NCBI GenBank assembly: GCA_905250885.1
Contig: CAJNOQ010002448.1
Location: forward strand, 1-24,292
Direction of reading: 5' to 3'
Length of the DNA: 24,292 nucleotides
DNA from: Didymodactylos carnosus
Lineage: Eukaryota; Rotifera; Eurotatoria; Philodinida; Philodinidae
In this document: one piece after another, positions 1-10,919 of the stretch
Numbering within the stretch: the stretch's first letter is position 1
Layout: each line of letters starts with the position of its first letter
Position numbers and translations under genes: made by a program
The notes under the pieces: generated by a model
What the model was told of the DNA's origin: nothing
Database searches by the model: none
The model's input: only the letters and a program-made list of their open reading frames with translations

Positions 1-230
1 AACCCGAACTCTCCAGCTTGAAGTATATTAAAAAATCTTGGGACGCCGTTCAGGGTCCTTTTTGGACCTTGATCTCTGGAAAACTCCTAAACCGTAAGAC
101 TTGGAGACAAAAAAAGTTTTTCATTCCCGTAACTAATTGTACCGAACATTTATGGAAAGTTTCGTCAAGATCGGATGCACGGTGTCCGAGATAATTTCTG
201 AGGGCGGGGGGGGCCCTTAAAGTACGATTG
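1..230. repeat. Possible dispersed-repeat fragment at window edge
   Basis: No open frame of useful length crosses this stretch. It is less AT-rich than its surroundings and ends in a G-run followed by CCC (about 203-216), after which base composition changes sharply to AT-rich spacer. A small perfect hairpin (GGTCC, T5, GGACC) lies at 54-68. The composition break and the window edge suggest the end of an interspersed repeat, but no terminal repeat or target duplication can be seen here, so this is inference only. Confidence 0.25.
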
Positions 231-2342
231 GATTATATTAACATATCGCCTTCATGTGAATATGAAAAAGTTTATACTTTAGTAATTTTTATAATAATAG
301 AACTTAACTAAATTAATGATTGCAGCCTTAATGCTGCCCGAAATAGAATACATAAACATTAAAATAAAAAAAACATATGCCAAATTCCACACAATTGCAA
401 AAATGTATAATTGATTAGATAATGTATGTTATAATATAGTTTTTGAGGATTTAGATCGCTTTGTTTGTTCCTAAATTTACTGTCAACAGACTATGTCGAC
501 CAAATGTTCCAACATTATTTATGTTACTCTACAATCAGTTTAAGGATCGATCTTAGTATAATTCAAGAAAGTATTTACCTTAGTTGTCTTTCATGGATTG
601 AATGTTCTGAGTGAATACTAAAGCATGGACAAATGAAACGTATTCCTTGTGGTCAATAGTTTTTACTATTAACGTATCTATCTAAGGTACAGGTTCTTTC
701 TTACACATCAACATTCTGAAATAAAAAGCTGTATGAGGTCTACGCAAATTTTACTACAAAAATTTGTATTGAGAAGGATTATTCACAGAATAGGTGCTTT
801 TGTAAGACACTGTACGTCAAATCATATAACTAACTAGTTTATATAATTTATTTCAAAGAATAATACCTTGTACTTGTCCGACCGATTTATTGCAAAACCA
901 ACGAGAATACTTATTTCTTGCTTTTCACACAGTAAAAACTCGTTTATTTGTAACTAATGCAGGATATCTTTCTTTTTGCAATTGTCTATTTTTGCATGTT
1001 TTCTTCTGTCGTGCAATTCTTAATCGTTACTTGTATTTCTTCATTATTTAATGTATTATAATCTTATGCATTTTATACTATTGTAATCAACTCTTTCACC
1101 GAGAGCTTATATAAAACAAAATGGATGCTTTATAAGTTGAAAATAAAGAAAATCAAGTATTCACACCTGACAATAACAGACCTTATCACTTTTAAAGACA
1201 AAACTCTATTTTAATACACGTTCCGACTCAAAATATGATTCACAACTAATGTAAGGCAGTAAGTACCTTCCTACACGAACAAAGAGGCGTGATAGTTATG
1301 GAGATATAGCAAGAAGAGGAAAATCATCATCAGATAGATCCCCAAGTGCTCTTTCACACTGAACTCGTGCCATAATCCCGCTGCGCGTCCACGATTGCTA
1401 TGGATTCCTGCTGTCACATCGCGATCACAATCTTATTTTTCAAAAAATATCAGCCATGACTCACAATAAGAGTTTTTGGTGCGACACGATCCTAAAGGAG
1501 TCTTAGGACTTCCGAAGTGAGTCGCTACGCATGCTTCTGACGTGACAAAAATCTTGCAGTTGTTTCGCCAAACATGAGAAAAACTCCGCCGATGCATTAG
1601 AGTAGCGCCGGACCCAGATCAAACATAAAGATCCATTAACGCACCATTATCTGGTCATTAACGATCACCCCCAAAACCGGTCATCAACGATGATTGATCT
1701 ATATTTCTATTTTTGTGAAGTTAACTGGTCCTTTTTACATTGCCATATAAACTAAACCTGAGTTCCTTCAGAATCCATCAGAAACTGCTGTACAGAAATT
1801 GCGAAACAATGGCTCTAATGCCTAGTTATGCAGCTTTAGGTCTATCAGGCTGCAATCTGTGACCAAACAAGGATAAGAGATTAGAATCTACGAAAGAAGC
1901 GTTATTTTGCTTCAGAATAAAACAAATCAGACTTCACGATGTTTGAGTTCGCCCGAGCTGTATGGACCAGAGCTGAGCATGGACTGGACTGAGAATTTTT
2001 TGTCATTATATTCAAAATACTGCTTCGCAATATCTCCCCTGTAATTTCCTGCCATCATGGGATGTAATGAATTCTTTAACATGGTTTGTGGGATTCGGCA
2101 ATGACGTTATTGTTTCGTGAATGTGGAAACAGGTCAGTAAATGGATTCCATATCGAGATGAGGAATGCCATGCGGTTTTTCAAAGTTAAAGAAAACTGAT
2201 TACAGTACAAGCAAAAGAATAAACTTTGACAAATGTGGCAGTGCTTCTCAAGAAGAAGGTTTTCAGATAATAATTATTTGTCTTCAATCTTTTAGCGTTC
2301 CTTTCACACTTTCTACAAGCGACGTCTGGCCTCACACATGAA
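231..2342. other. Long spacer, no gene recognised
   Basis: About 2.1 kb of AT-rich sequence with frequent stops in all frames. A 17-codon ORF at about 1809 is too short to support. No tRNA-like cloverleaf, long inverted repeat or tandem array was found by eye. The part at about 1260-1720 is somewhat less AT-rich, without any coding frame. Confidence 0.5.
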
Positions 2343-2528
2343 ATGACTTATAGTCGAAATGAAGGTAGAGGCACACCTACTATTCAATGGCGAAAATTTA
2401 TGTTAGCTAAGAGGTAATGTTTTAATATTATTTTGTCATTATATTTAATTATTATAGGACAAAATTTATTGTATCTTATCCTAACCATCATTTTTCGCAG
2501 AAAACAGGATGCCATACGACATGATGCC
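2343..2528 (+). CDS. Doubtful tiny two-exon ORF (33 aa)
   Basis: An ATG at 2343 opens a frame beginning MTYSRNEGRG. It runs to a good donor (AG/GTAATG, exon end 2413). A polypyrimidine-CAG acceptor ends at 2500 and restores the phase, and the frame then stops after ten more codons (ending RKQDAIRHDA). The intron would be 87 bp, like real introns in the window. The product is very short and matches nothing I recognise. It may be a relic exon pair of a lost gene or a chance frame. An unspliced 40-codon ORF starting at 2509 overlaps it and is equally unproven. Confidence 0.15.
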
Positions 2529-2708
2529 TAATAATATCAAAGATGGCATGGAACTGACAACAAGATATCACATGGCGTTTCGTTCAGTAGCTACCACAAT
2601 TGTGTCAATGACATCCTCTGCTTCCTGTTGATATCACAATCATCATCTTTTATTTAAGATCACTCCTTTTTTTGGGGGATTTTTTTCTGCTTTAGAATTT
2701 TATAAGAA

Positions 2709-2954
2709 ATGAGCGAAGAACTTGACTGTTTATTTGTTCTTTTTAACAAAAGCAGGGGCGTCTATCCTGTAGGACGTTTGAGGCGCTTTGCCTCAAACAA
2801 ACGTAAGGTGGTACGCTTTTTTGCTGTAGAAATTAATTTTTTAGGTGGTACACTGAGTGATCGAACCTTGGAGATGGTACAAAATGCCTTAAATATTCAG
2901 GTGGGGATAGACTTCCCTGAACAAAAGTACATGCTTTCGACAACATCAGATTGA
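2709..2954 (+). CDS. Hypothetical small protein, 81 aa
   Basis: A single-exon ORF starts MSEELDCLFV and ends MLSTTSD. There is no signal peptide, membrane segment or motif that I recognise; the middle (SNKRKVVRF) is basic. The ORF spans a perfect 9-bp stem with a 5-nt loop (2776-2798), which repeats part of the coding sequence in inverted form and is unusual inside a real gene. It lies 646 bp upstream of the PARG-like gene on the same strand, with no splice pair joining them in frame that I could find. It could be a small gene, a relic or chance. Confidence 0.2.
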   Translation: MSEELDCLFVLFNKSRGVYPVGRLRRFASNKRKVVRFFAVEINFLGGTLSDRTLEMVQNALNIQVGIDFPEQKYMLSTTSD

Positions 2955-3600
2955 TATAGTAAACCCATCTACGGATAGATTCTACTAACTATTTTAATTA
3001 CTTGTTACTTTATTCAGATCCTTACTTGCAGATTATTTACGAATTGTTTTCTGTTTTTGATTAGAAAACGTTTTTCTTTTTGTTTTTGAATTTTTAAAAT
3101 AGTAAGATGCTTTTTAAATCATACATTTAATTGAAAATAGCAAATTAGTGTTTTGGTTAGTATTCGGAACTATTATTTAGTAACAACGTCATAAATAATT
3201 GAAGTGGTCTTGCATCTTTTTGTCTTCGTAACATATTGCTATGCATACTCTCTAAAACAAATTTTTGATCTCAAACCGCGTTGTGTTTGTCGTTCTTCTA
3301 TGCCATACCTTGTGGTATTATACAAATTTTTTATCATGGTACAGCGGTGTCAACATTTTTTCAAGTAAAAAACTATATTTTTCTCCTTATCTCATTTTTT
3401 GGAATCCTCTTAAAAAAATTGTAAAACTTCTCTCTTAGTACCTGTTTTTTGAGAAATGATATTGCAACCTTAGAAACTTTACTTTTAGATCACGTTGATA
3501 AACTGTTTAAATTATTAAGATTAGTATTATCTTTAATATGTTGTGACTCAATTATGATTTGAAGTATGTCACAATTAGACTTACTATTATTAATCGAAGA
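2955..3600. promoter_or_regulatory. Spacer upstream of PARG-like gene, probable promoter region
   Basis: Very AT-rich, with many T-runs and no coding frame. It directly precedes the chosen start codon at 3601 and so must hold the promoter and 5' UTR if the model is right. No specific TATA box or initiator can be defended among so many AT tracts. An in-frame TGA about 15 codons upstream of 3601 shows that the frame does not continue into this spacer without splicing. Confidence 0.35.
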
Positions 3601-6600
3601 ATGACATTTTTTAAACAATCACCGGAGTATTGTTTTCATCAATATCTAACATCGGTAAGCATTTTTTATATTATTGTTTTTTTCCTCTTTAATTTTTGTT
3701 TTTTTAAATAAGACTAGAATTATGTACTCAAAAGCGCTAAAGAAATTTTTTGAATTATAGAAAAAGCATTATCGTTGAACCATTGATAATTATTGATATT
3801 TATTTTTGCAGCCTGAGTAGTTTCAAAACTTTTATCTAAATATTTTTTTTTATTATTTTCAGTCGATATTGAATGACGGTACCCATGTTGATAATTGGGA
3901 CAATGATCATATCCAAATGCCCTATTTGTTAAGCAATATAATAGTACGTAAAGTACACTCTCAAACGTGTTATTCTCACATTTCTTTTTGTTTTAATTTT
4001 TAGAGTGATGAGACAAGTCGTTGGTCCAAAATATGCTCAACACTTACCGCTCTGAAACAAGCTTGTGTAGTGGGGATAGTAACATTAGAGCATTTTAAAG
4101 TATAAATCAGGAAGAAGCATTTTGTTACATACTCCAACATATTCTTCTTTATTTCTTTTCAGTTGGTAATGGCTAGTTATTCCCAAAAACGTATTGGGAT
4201 TGAGTGTTTAGAGCAATCGTTGAATCAGGTGTGTAGGATTTACATTGAAACAAAAATTACTTCTTCCAGTGACTGAGTGATCTTTTGTCTCTGTTTAAGG
4301 CGTATACAAACAGTGAGCGAGCCCATTTTTTATCCGTCGTTTTACCTAATCTTATCGACTTAACACTGAATGTACATGACATCTGTCGCCAAGTAAGTTG
4401 ATACTAGTCCATCGACGGAAGTCAAAAAAATAAAATTTGTAGTGAATAATAGATACTTCTCTTTGTTTGTATAGACGCCAATATTATTGAAAAGTAATAC
4501 AAATCGTGCAATAACAATGTCGCAAAAACAATGCGCATCGTTGTTGGCCTGTGCGTTTTTATGTGTATTCCCAAATCTTAAAAGAAATAACAACGATAAT
4601 AATCATCAGTCTTTCAATTTTGATATGTAAGTTTTAACATGCATATTTTCTTTTGGTGCTGAAACGAAGATTGTATAACCGTAAACATATGATGAGTAAA
4701 GTTTTACAATTTTTTTTGCATTTAGACTATTTCAAAAAGATAATCAGATTGAAGTGACAAAAAAGAAAACTGAGAAATTAAAATGCATCTTACATTATTT
4801 TTGTCGAATTACCGAAAAGAGTATGCTCAAAATTCAACGATTTTTCCTCACAAACAACATTCTCTCTCTGTCGCTCTTTTCTAGTGCCAGATGGTATTAT
4901 AACATTTCGACGTTTTTGTTTATCTACGTCTATGACCCCAATTTGGAATCAATCAAAAAAAACACTATCTAATCTACATTTACTCGAACATGAAGATATT
5001 GAAGATATAAATGACTATTCACAAGTAAATCTTAAATCTCTTCCTTCTTTAAGTGAATAATGGTCGTCGATTCCTAGATTTATATCGCAGACAAGTATAT
5101 CGGTGGAACAGTATTACAAGATGGATGTGTCAAAGGAAAAGTTCATTTTCTTATTTATCCAGAAATGCTAGTCACATTGCTGCTGTGCGATGTACTAAAT
5201 GATAATGAATGTATTGTTGTTACTGGTATGTTATGTTTCTTTCTGTCTCTCAATCGTCTACCATCTGCCTGTTTGCCTTTTGTTTATAAAGGTTGCGAAC
5301 GATTTTGTTTTTATTCCGAATATAATGCTGCATTTCACTTTACAGGTGATTATGTCGACCACACAGAAAAGTAGGCTCATCTTTCTACTTATTCTTATGT
5401 TATTTGTTCAAAAATGACATGAAATATTAAGCACAATTAGATGTTTTCTATAGGGATCATTTAGGCCAGCGTATGCGCCAAGTGGTACTATTGAATACAA
5501 ATCATTTTCAACACGCTTATCTACATTATCGGACTGACAATATCGAACGTGAGTTGATGAACTCCTACTGTGCATTTGGTGGTGCATATGACAGAAGAAA
5601 GCAAAACGTCGTGAATACAATAGCGATCCAAAAAGATATTCGCAGTGTAGATCAAGAACTAAAGGGTAAAAAAGAATTAAAAATTAAATAATATCGAAAA
5701 ACAATCTCTTCTTGGTTCCTTTTTCAGCTCTTATTTACCTTACAGCTGCATCTGAAGCACAGCGTGATATGATATACTTTACATTTGATGATGCAATATT
5801 CCGCTCAAAGTTTATCAATCTTCACAACCATTTATCGAAAAAAAAACTTTCTGTAAACGATCTTTACCATTTACTTGTTCATTATGGCCAAGTACGAGAG
5901 AAACTCAGAATGTCATTATTCGATTTCATTTTAACTTCAAATGTTACTAACATAATCGGTTTGTATTAAAGCGAATTATTAAATTTACTAGTTATTTGAG
6001 CTAATAATGTTTTTTATTTCAGAATCAGATATGCCCCCGATAGTCACCGGTAATTGTTTCTTATGTATTTTCATAAGAGCTATTATGTATGATATCCTTT
6101 TTAGTTTACAGTAGTTCTTTTACTCCTTCTGGTATCTTGTTCGATGATCCTTTCAGTATTCAAGACACACAAATACCCTTTGACGTAATATCTAAAGGTA
6201 ACCTTTTTATTTCCCACTTCCTCAGACAAGTAAGGATAGGAAAAATTTGCTTATCTATTTAAGAGGAGCTACCAGAAATCTCGGAAAGTGTAGAAATTTC
6301 AACAAAACCTCATCCCAAAGAAGCAACAAAGTCTGATAAGCGGCGTCAAGCAAACATCAGGTAATAAGAACAGTGCTACACAAATGCGGAATAATTTGGA
6401 TGAAGAAAACTTTATTTCCGTTATCTTTTTTTGTGTATTCAGAACAAAGTCCAGTATTCGAATCCAAAGTGCTGTAGCACAAGTGAAGAAAAAAACTATT
6501 TTGTCATTGAGATCTAGTAAGTTTTCCCTTTTTTTTTGAGAGAAAGATACGTACCAAAAATAATTTTGTTGTTTCTATTTAGAAACACACTCAACGAATA

Positions 6601-8255
6601 AAATTTCAAGAGCAGTACCTAGTACAATTGAGACTGAAGATATATCAAATCTTGAAATGTTTAAAAACACAACGTTGACTAAAGATAATGGTAATATACT
6701 TGATGAGAGTGTATCACTCGTTTTTTGAGCGATTCCGGTAACCTTTGTACTGTTATACCCCAACCAATGGTCCAGCTTGATTCTCGTTAAGGATAAGCGA
6801 AACTCTTTTAAACTAGTGCCAATTTGTAGAGGACAGTCGACTCAATTCATGCTGCTAAGATCTCGGCTCTATCCTGAATCGTTCACGCGCAGTGAGCAAA
6901 ACTTTGTTTTTTCATCCACTTTTGCTCGTTTTCACAGTGGCTATACAGAATTATGTACGCTCTATCAATCTACGGACTTGGTTTTGCTAAATCTCTTTCG
7001 GTTTTTATAAAAGATTTGTGGTCCTCAAAAACACAAAAACCGTTGTCCAACCTACTCTGGACACATATTGAGGTAGACAAAATTGATAATTATGATCTTT
7101 TTACATGAAAAGACGTAGGATTAGAGCAAATAGAGACCAGTGAAAGCTGCAGGTCTCTAGATGCTTTCGTTTTCATGCAAGTGCTGGTTTAATGTTGACC
7201 TCAAAAATGTTACGCTCAATTTGTCTTACCCACATACACCTTTTCCCGCCCAAGCTAGAAGGAATTCAGCGTTGATTATTTTTACCACATGTGTAGTATT
7301 TAGACGAATAGATTGTGTAAAATATCATATCTAGCGAGAAGTTCAAAAAATACATCGAAGTGTCCCATCCTACAGTAAACCCCTAAAACATAAGTTTACG
7401 CAGCCCAAACTTTTAGAACATAGGTTTTTGAGCATAAAGAACTGAATGGCCGTCTGATAGTCTATATTTCTTTCCACACTTAAACTTTTTTATTCAAGAA
7501 ATATTGTCTTCATCGATCTTTTTTTATGTTACACTTTTAGAAACATTTCTAACGAAAACTAATTTTCCCATTTAGATTCAGCTGTGATTGAAAATTATAC
7601 GCTATCAAAGAATGAATTCATGCATACATTACCAACTTCTTATGAATTTGAATTATCAGAATGCGATTTGTTGAAACTAACTGATATTCGTAACGATGAT
7701 TTTCGAAAGAAAAAATTACTAAAACAAGATGAACAAATGGCTACCTTACTAAATGACAAACAACATAAGGATAAAAATACCAACAAAAAACAAAATGATA
7801 AACATCGTGTGGATGTCGAATATTTTTATACGTTACTACCTTATTTGAAACAATTTAATCCCTATTGTGGTTTATGCATTCAACAACGATATTTTGGAAA
7901 AAAGACAACACCACATAATTTATTACTGAAATGTCTCTTGACATGTAACGGTCGACCACATTGTCCATTTTGCTGTACTGTTGTTGTACAAAATAATGGT
8001 GAATGTTCTATCTTGTGCAAAAATAGTAAGATTCAACATACAAAAAAGCAGCGTATTTGTCGACCAATTCGTGGATCAACCCGAAATATATTGAAGGATA
8101 AATTTAGAGCTGGAGCAATGGTACATGAAATCCACGATCAATACGCTGGTGAAAGATCATTATATGAAAAATCCTCATTTAATTATGATTTGATCGGTAC
8201 ATCTCAAAAAGTGTTCAAAAAGATAAAAGCTGAAGCAATGAACAAAGCCCTATAA
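3601..8255 (+). CDS. PARG-like pseudoenzyme with C-terminal Cys/His zinc-type domain, 18 exons, 834 aa
   Basis: Exons: 3601-3654, 3863-3943, 4004-4078, 4163-4228, 4300-4392, 4475-4626, 4726-4820, 4885-5024, 5078-5225, 5292-5370, 5454-5665, 5728-5958, 6023-6049, 6105-6197, 6264-6360, 6443-6516, 6583-6690, 7576-8255. All introns are GT-AG, and the phases agree across 2505 nt. Residues of about 20-475 align with poly(ADP-ribose) glycohydrolase: MSQKQCASLLACAFLCVFP, KLKCILHYFCRITE, PDGIITF, a fold segment around 255-281, NDNECIVVTG, ERELMNSYC and ALIYLTAASEAQRDMIYFTF all match family blocks. PARG removes poly(ADP-ribose) from nuclear proteins. Here the signature GGG-X-QEE is GGT (261-263)...KGK (271-273), and the GCGAFGGD loop before ALIYL is QKDIRSVD, so hydrolysis is not expected. 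Residues 476-608 form a basic, Ser/Thr-rich linker. Residues 706-763 carry a Cys/His cluster. The long N-terminal region of vertebrate PARG is absent. The start at 3601 is the first in-frame ATG after a stop; an upstream exon is possible. Confidence 0.85.
6691..7575 (+). other. 885-bp last intron, much longer than the others
   Basis: It starts GTAATA and ends TTTCCCATTTAG. The other 16 introns but one are under about 150 bp; the exception is 208 bp. If it is retained, the PARG frame runs 12 codons into it and stops at TGA 6726-6728, giving a product without the zinc-type domain. The interior is less AT-rich than the neighbouring introns and has a short inverted repeat (GAGACC...GGTCTC, about 7133-7158). 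This suggests inserted DNA, although no clear terminal repeats are visible. The open frame at 6777-7010 has no support. Confidence 0.6.
7576..8255 (+). other. Terminal exon encoding Cys/His-rich transposase-type DNA-binding domain
   Basis: This exon encodes residues 609-834 of the PARG-like model. After a Lys/Asn/Asp-rich stretch (about 650-690) come CxxC (706, 709), C728, C732, H737-C738, CC (741-742), C752, C756 and H763, then the basic RPIRGSTRN segment (771-779) and NYDLIGTSQKVFKKIK near the end. The layout recalls the FLYWCH/WRKY-type zinc domain plus following helices at the front of Mutator-like and FB-NOF transposases; that comparison is from memory of the families, not a search. No transposase catalytic core follows, because the frame stops at 8255. 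Joining to exon 17 keeps the frame (G/AT). The exon has no early ATG (the first is at 7620), which favours it being a downstream exon rather than a separate gene. Confidence 0.6.
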
Positions 8256-8792
8256 TGTTTGTATAGGATTATTAGTCCAGACTTTGTGTATGTTAAATTT
8301 ATTTTTACTGATTGGCAAACTTAATTCGATGAAGGGCTGGTTTCGACTCGTAGAAAAATTACTCTCTTTACATGGAAAAACTCACACTTACAAGTTATTT
8401 TATTGTTCTTCTTTTTGTATTTAACATCTAGTCATTAAACTGCCGAAATTTTGGTTTTCCATTATCGATATTGAATATGTTTCATTCTAATAACACTTCT
8501 ACCAATATGGTTACTATTATGTATCGTACAACGAACTTATATTTTGTTTTGTTTCCGTCCGTTTTATTAAATTTCATGTCTCAATTTTTTGTACAGACAA
8601 TTTTTCCATTTTTTTATTACTTTTTTTGTCGTGTCAGTGGAACAAAACGGTTATTGCACAGTGTACTCGTTGTTTCAGTGATAATTATTCTTAGATTATT
8701 ATATTGGTATTAATAATAAACTAATATTTGTCAAATTGATATTAACATGCAAACCTGTTCCGAGAACAACAATCATTTGTGATTGTAACATG
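8256..8792. other. 3' flank of PARG-like gene
   Basis: AT-rich and non-coding in appearance. An AATAAA hexamer at 8715-8720 could serve as polyadenylation signal for the upstream gene, although it is 460 bp past the stop codon. The open frame at 8471-8713 is Phe/Tyr-rich, as expected from T-rich noncoding DNA. Confidence 0.4.
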
Positions 8793-8970
8793 TGGCGCAG
8801 AATGAATGGCGTTCTCAGTATTTTCTATTTTTCTCGTGTTTCTTTAGAACCCTGAGGTTAGTTTTTTTTTAAAAGATACGCCGCGAAATACTCTACAAAA
8901 CCATACTTAAACTTTAATTTTAGAACTTCAATCAAGAAAACTATACAAATTATACGAAAGATGAAAAAAA
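8793..8970 (+). repeat. Left terminal inverted repeat of the 902-bp element
   Basis: It pairs with 9518-9694 on the opposite strand over its full length. Differences are concentrated around 8847-8880 (poly-T length and a few transitions), while the outer 50 bp and the inner 90 bp are almost identical. Confidence 0.85.
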
Positions 8971-9517
8971 TAAAAACTTTCTGAAGTCAAAAACGATTTG
9001 TGTTAACATTTTGAAAGTAAGAAAACCTGAATCAGCTGTTATGTAGCCCTGACTTCACTATCTTTTAGCTACACTTCACATTTTTTCATATAAAATCATG
9101 GAAAAATAATCATTTTTTTTGTCGGTTGTCACGCAGTTTTTCATTAATTTTTTAAATTCTGGCTATAGTGGTGCTTTCGGTAAAACTCCACCAAACCAAA
9201 AGCTTTTTCGATCGGATTTGTTTTGTTTTGATTAGAAATAATTGTTTTTCTCTATCTAACTGCAAAATTAAAACTTCGATCATGTTTTCCGTTTCTTGCT
9301 TGGGCACATTGTTGGAAATGCGGGTCTGTCAATTTTTGACGTATTTTTATAACTTCGTTCTCCAGCACACCAACTGCTTTCAAAAAAAATTTTCCAGATT
9401 ACGAGAAAGATTCAGAAGTACAAAAAAAAATTGCGTTCTCACTTTTGCTACACTCTTTTACGAAAATAATAGCAGAAGAAAAAAGTATAAGTCGAAAAAA
9501 ATACCAAATTTACAAAG

Positions 9518-9694
9518 TTTTTTCGTCTTTCGTATAATTTGCATAGTTTTCTTGATTGAAGTTCTAAAATTAAAGTTTAAGTATGGTTTTGTAGAGTATT
9601 TCGCGGCACATCTTCTAAAAAAACACTAACCTCAAGGTCCTAAAGAAACACGAGAAAAATAGAAAATACTGAGAACGCCATTCATTCTGCGCCA
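9518..9694 (-). repeat. Right terminal inverted repeat of the 902-bp element
   Basis: It is the inverted copy of 8793-8970 and ends CATTCTGCGCCA. Similarity stops abruptly inside 9518, marking the arm boundary. Confidence 0.85.
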
Positions 9695-10919
9695 TCCATT
9701 AGCTTTCGTAAAATAATATCTGCAATAACATGATTATGAATATTATTGTAAATAGTGTACATACAATCACCACTACAATAACAGCTTATTCATCTGATAA
9801 GAAAGTCATATTTGGTTAGTCAATTTTCATCAGCATCTAATTATGGTAGTAAATATAGTAAATAAGACAAGAAAACAAATTTAGCGATGCTTTTATGGGA
9901 CAGAATTCAAAACGCTTTCTAATTCTAGTTTTAGAACATGAACGAAAGTTAAAATAATAAAAAAAAGGAATTCAATTCAATTCTTCAAATAACTGTTAAG
10001 TTTTGAAAGAAAAATATCATAAAACCAAAAGTTTGGTGCATAATTCGAAAAAAAATACAGTCCTGTATAAAATTTGAGAGGAAAATTTATCAGCGTGCGC
10101 CTTAAGACCTAATGCAAAACTTCTCCTACAATGCGTGTCATAAGTGTTCGTATGATAGTGTAAAAAAGTTTGTCATGATTTTTTTTCCGGAAAGAAAATA
10201 TTAGAAAAAAGTCTTTTTTACCGTTGAATATAAGTTTAATTCAATGGGTGTTGGTCAAAGTATAAAAGAGCATTCAACGTCACGTTTCTAATTCTCAAAT
10301 TTATTTTATAGGTTTAAAATACATCGACATAATCAGAAAAAAAATTTATATACAAAGGGGTATTGCGAGAGAGGGATTATAGGGGGGCGGGGGTCACCCA
10401 CACATCCAATATTCGTTATAGCTTTGTTTTTTATTAGTGAGATACGAAATAAAAAATTCACAATACCTCGGACGAGAGTTTTTTTGATCCATCCTACTCT
10501 CTCAATCTTGGATGCACTTGCGACACCTCTGCATGTACATAACAATATGAGAGTAAAACAGAAAATACAGATGGCTAGTTATTGATAATTAATTCAAGAC
10601 TAATTCGATTTTTTTGAGCTGATATAAATGTTTTCTTTCGCGAAAATACCCCTTGCACATAAGATGGCACGAAACTAAAGCAGAAATAGAGAATTTTATT
10701 ATTAACTAGTGGAATGTATAAAGTTATGTCTATATAATAAAATTCTTCTGGAAAATCATCCTGAACTTTGATAATTGTGTTGATCTGTCGTTGTTTAGTT
10801 TGAGTATGTATGTTCAGGAGTTATAATATGAATATTAAACTCTTCTGTATCAATACTACGAATATCTAAATATAGAAAAAATAGTAGTTTGCTATAAACT
10901 AATAATTATGCTTTCGTTC
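9695..10919. other. Spacer without recognised gene
   Basis: AT-rich, with stops in all frames. A G-rich patch at 10381-10396 (GGGGGGCGGGGGTC) stands out and resembles the G-run at 203-216, perhaps from related repeats, but no element borders can be drawn. The minus-strand frame at 10333-10545 shows no protein character. Confidence 0.45.

Larger units (their letters stand above)
8793..9694. mobile_element. 902-bp foldback-type element with about 178-bp terminal inverted repeats
   Basis: The left arm 8793-8970 and right arm 9518-9694 are near-perfect inverted copies, beginning TGGCGCAGAATGAATGGCG and differing by only a handful of substitutions and small indels. The central 550 bp has no transposase-like ORF; the 153-aa frame at 9168-9629 runs into the right arm and is a shadow. 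No convincing target-site duplication is seen (flanks ...TAACATG and TCCATTAG). The element is non-autonomous, and such long arms would fold into a strong hairpin if transcribed. The superfamily cannot be set from the sequence alone; long TIRs recall foldback/Mutator-like elements. Confidence 0.85.

Noticed and set aside
4360..4593. 77-aa minus-strand ORF
   Set aside because: Antisense shadow of PARG-like exons 5 and 6.
5165..5691. Several overlapping 70-aa ORFs on both strands
   Set aside because: Parts of, or shadows of, PARG-like exons 9-11 and their introns.
9168..9629. 153-aa + strand ORF
   Set aside because: It runs from the core into the right arm of the foldback element; the translation has no motif and the arm copy in the other orientation is not coding.
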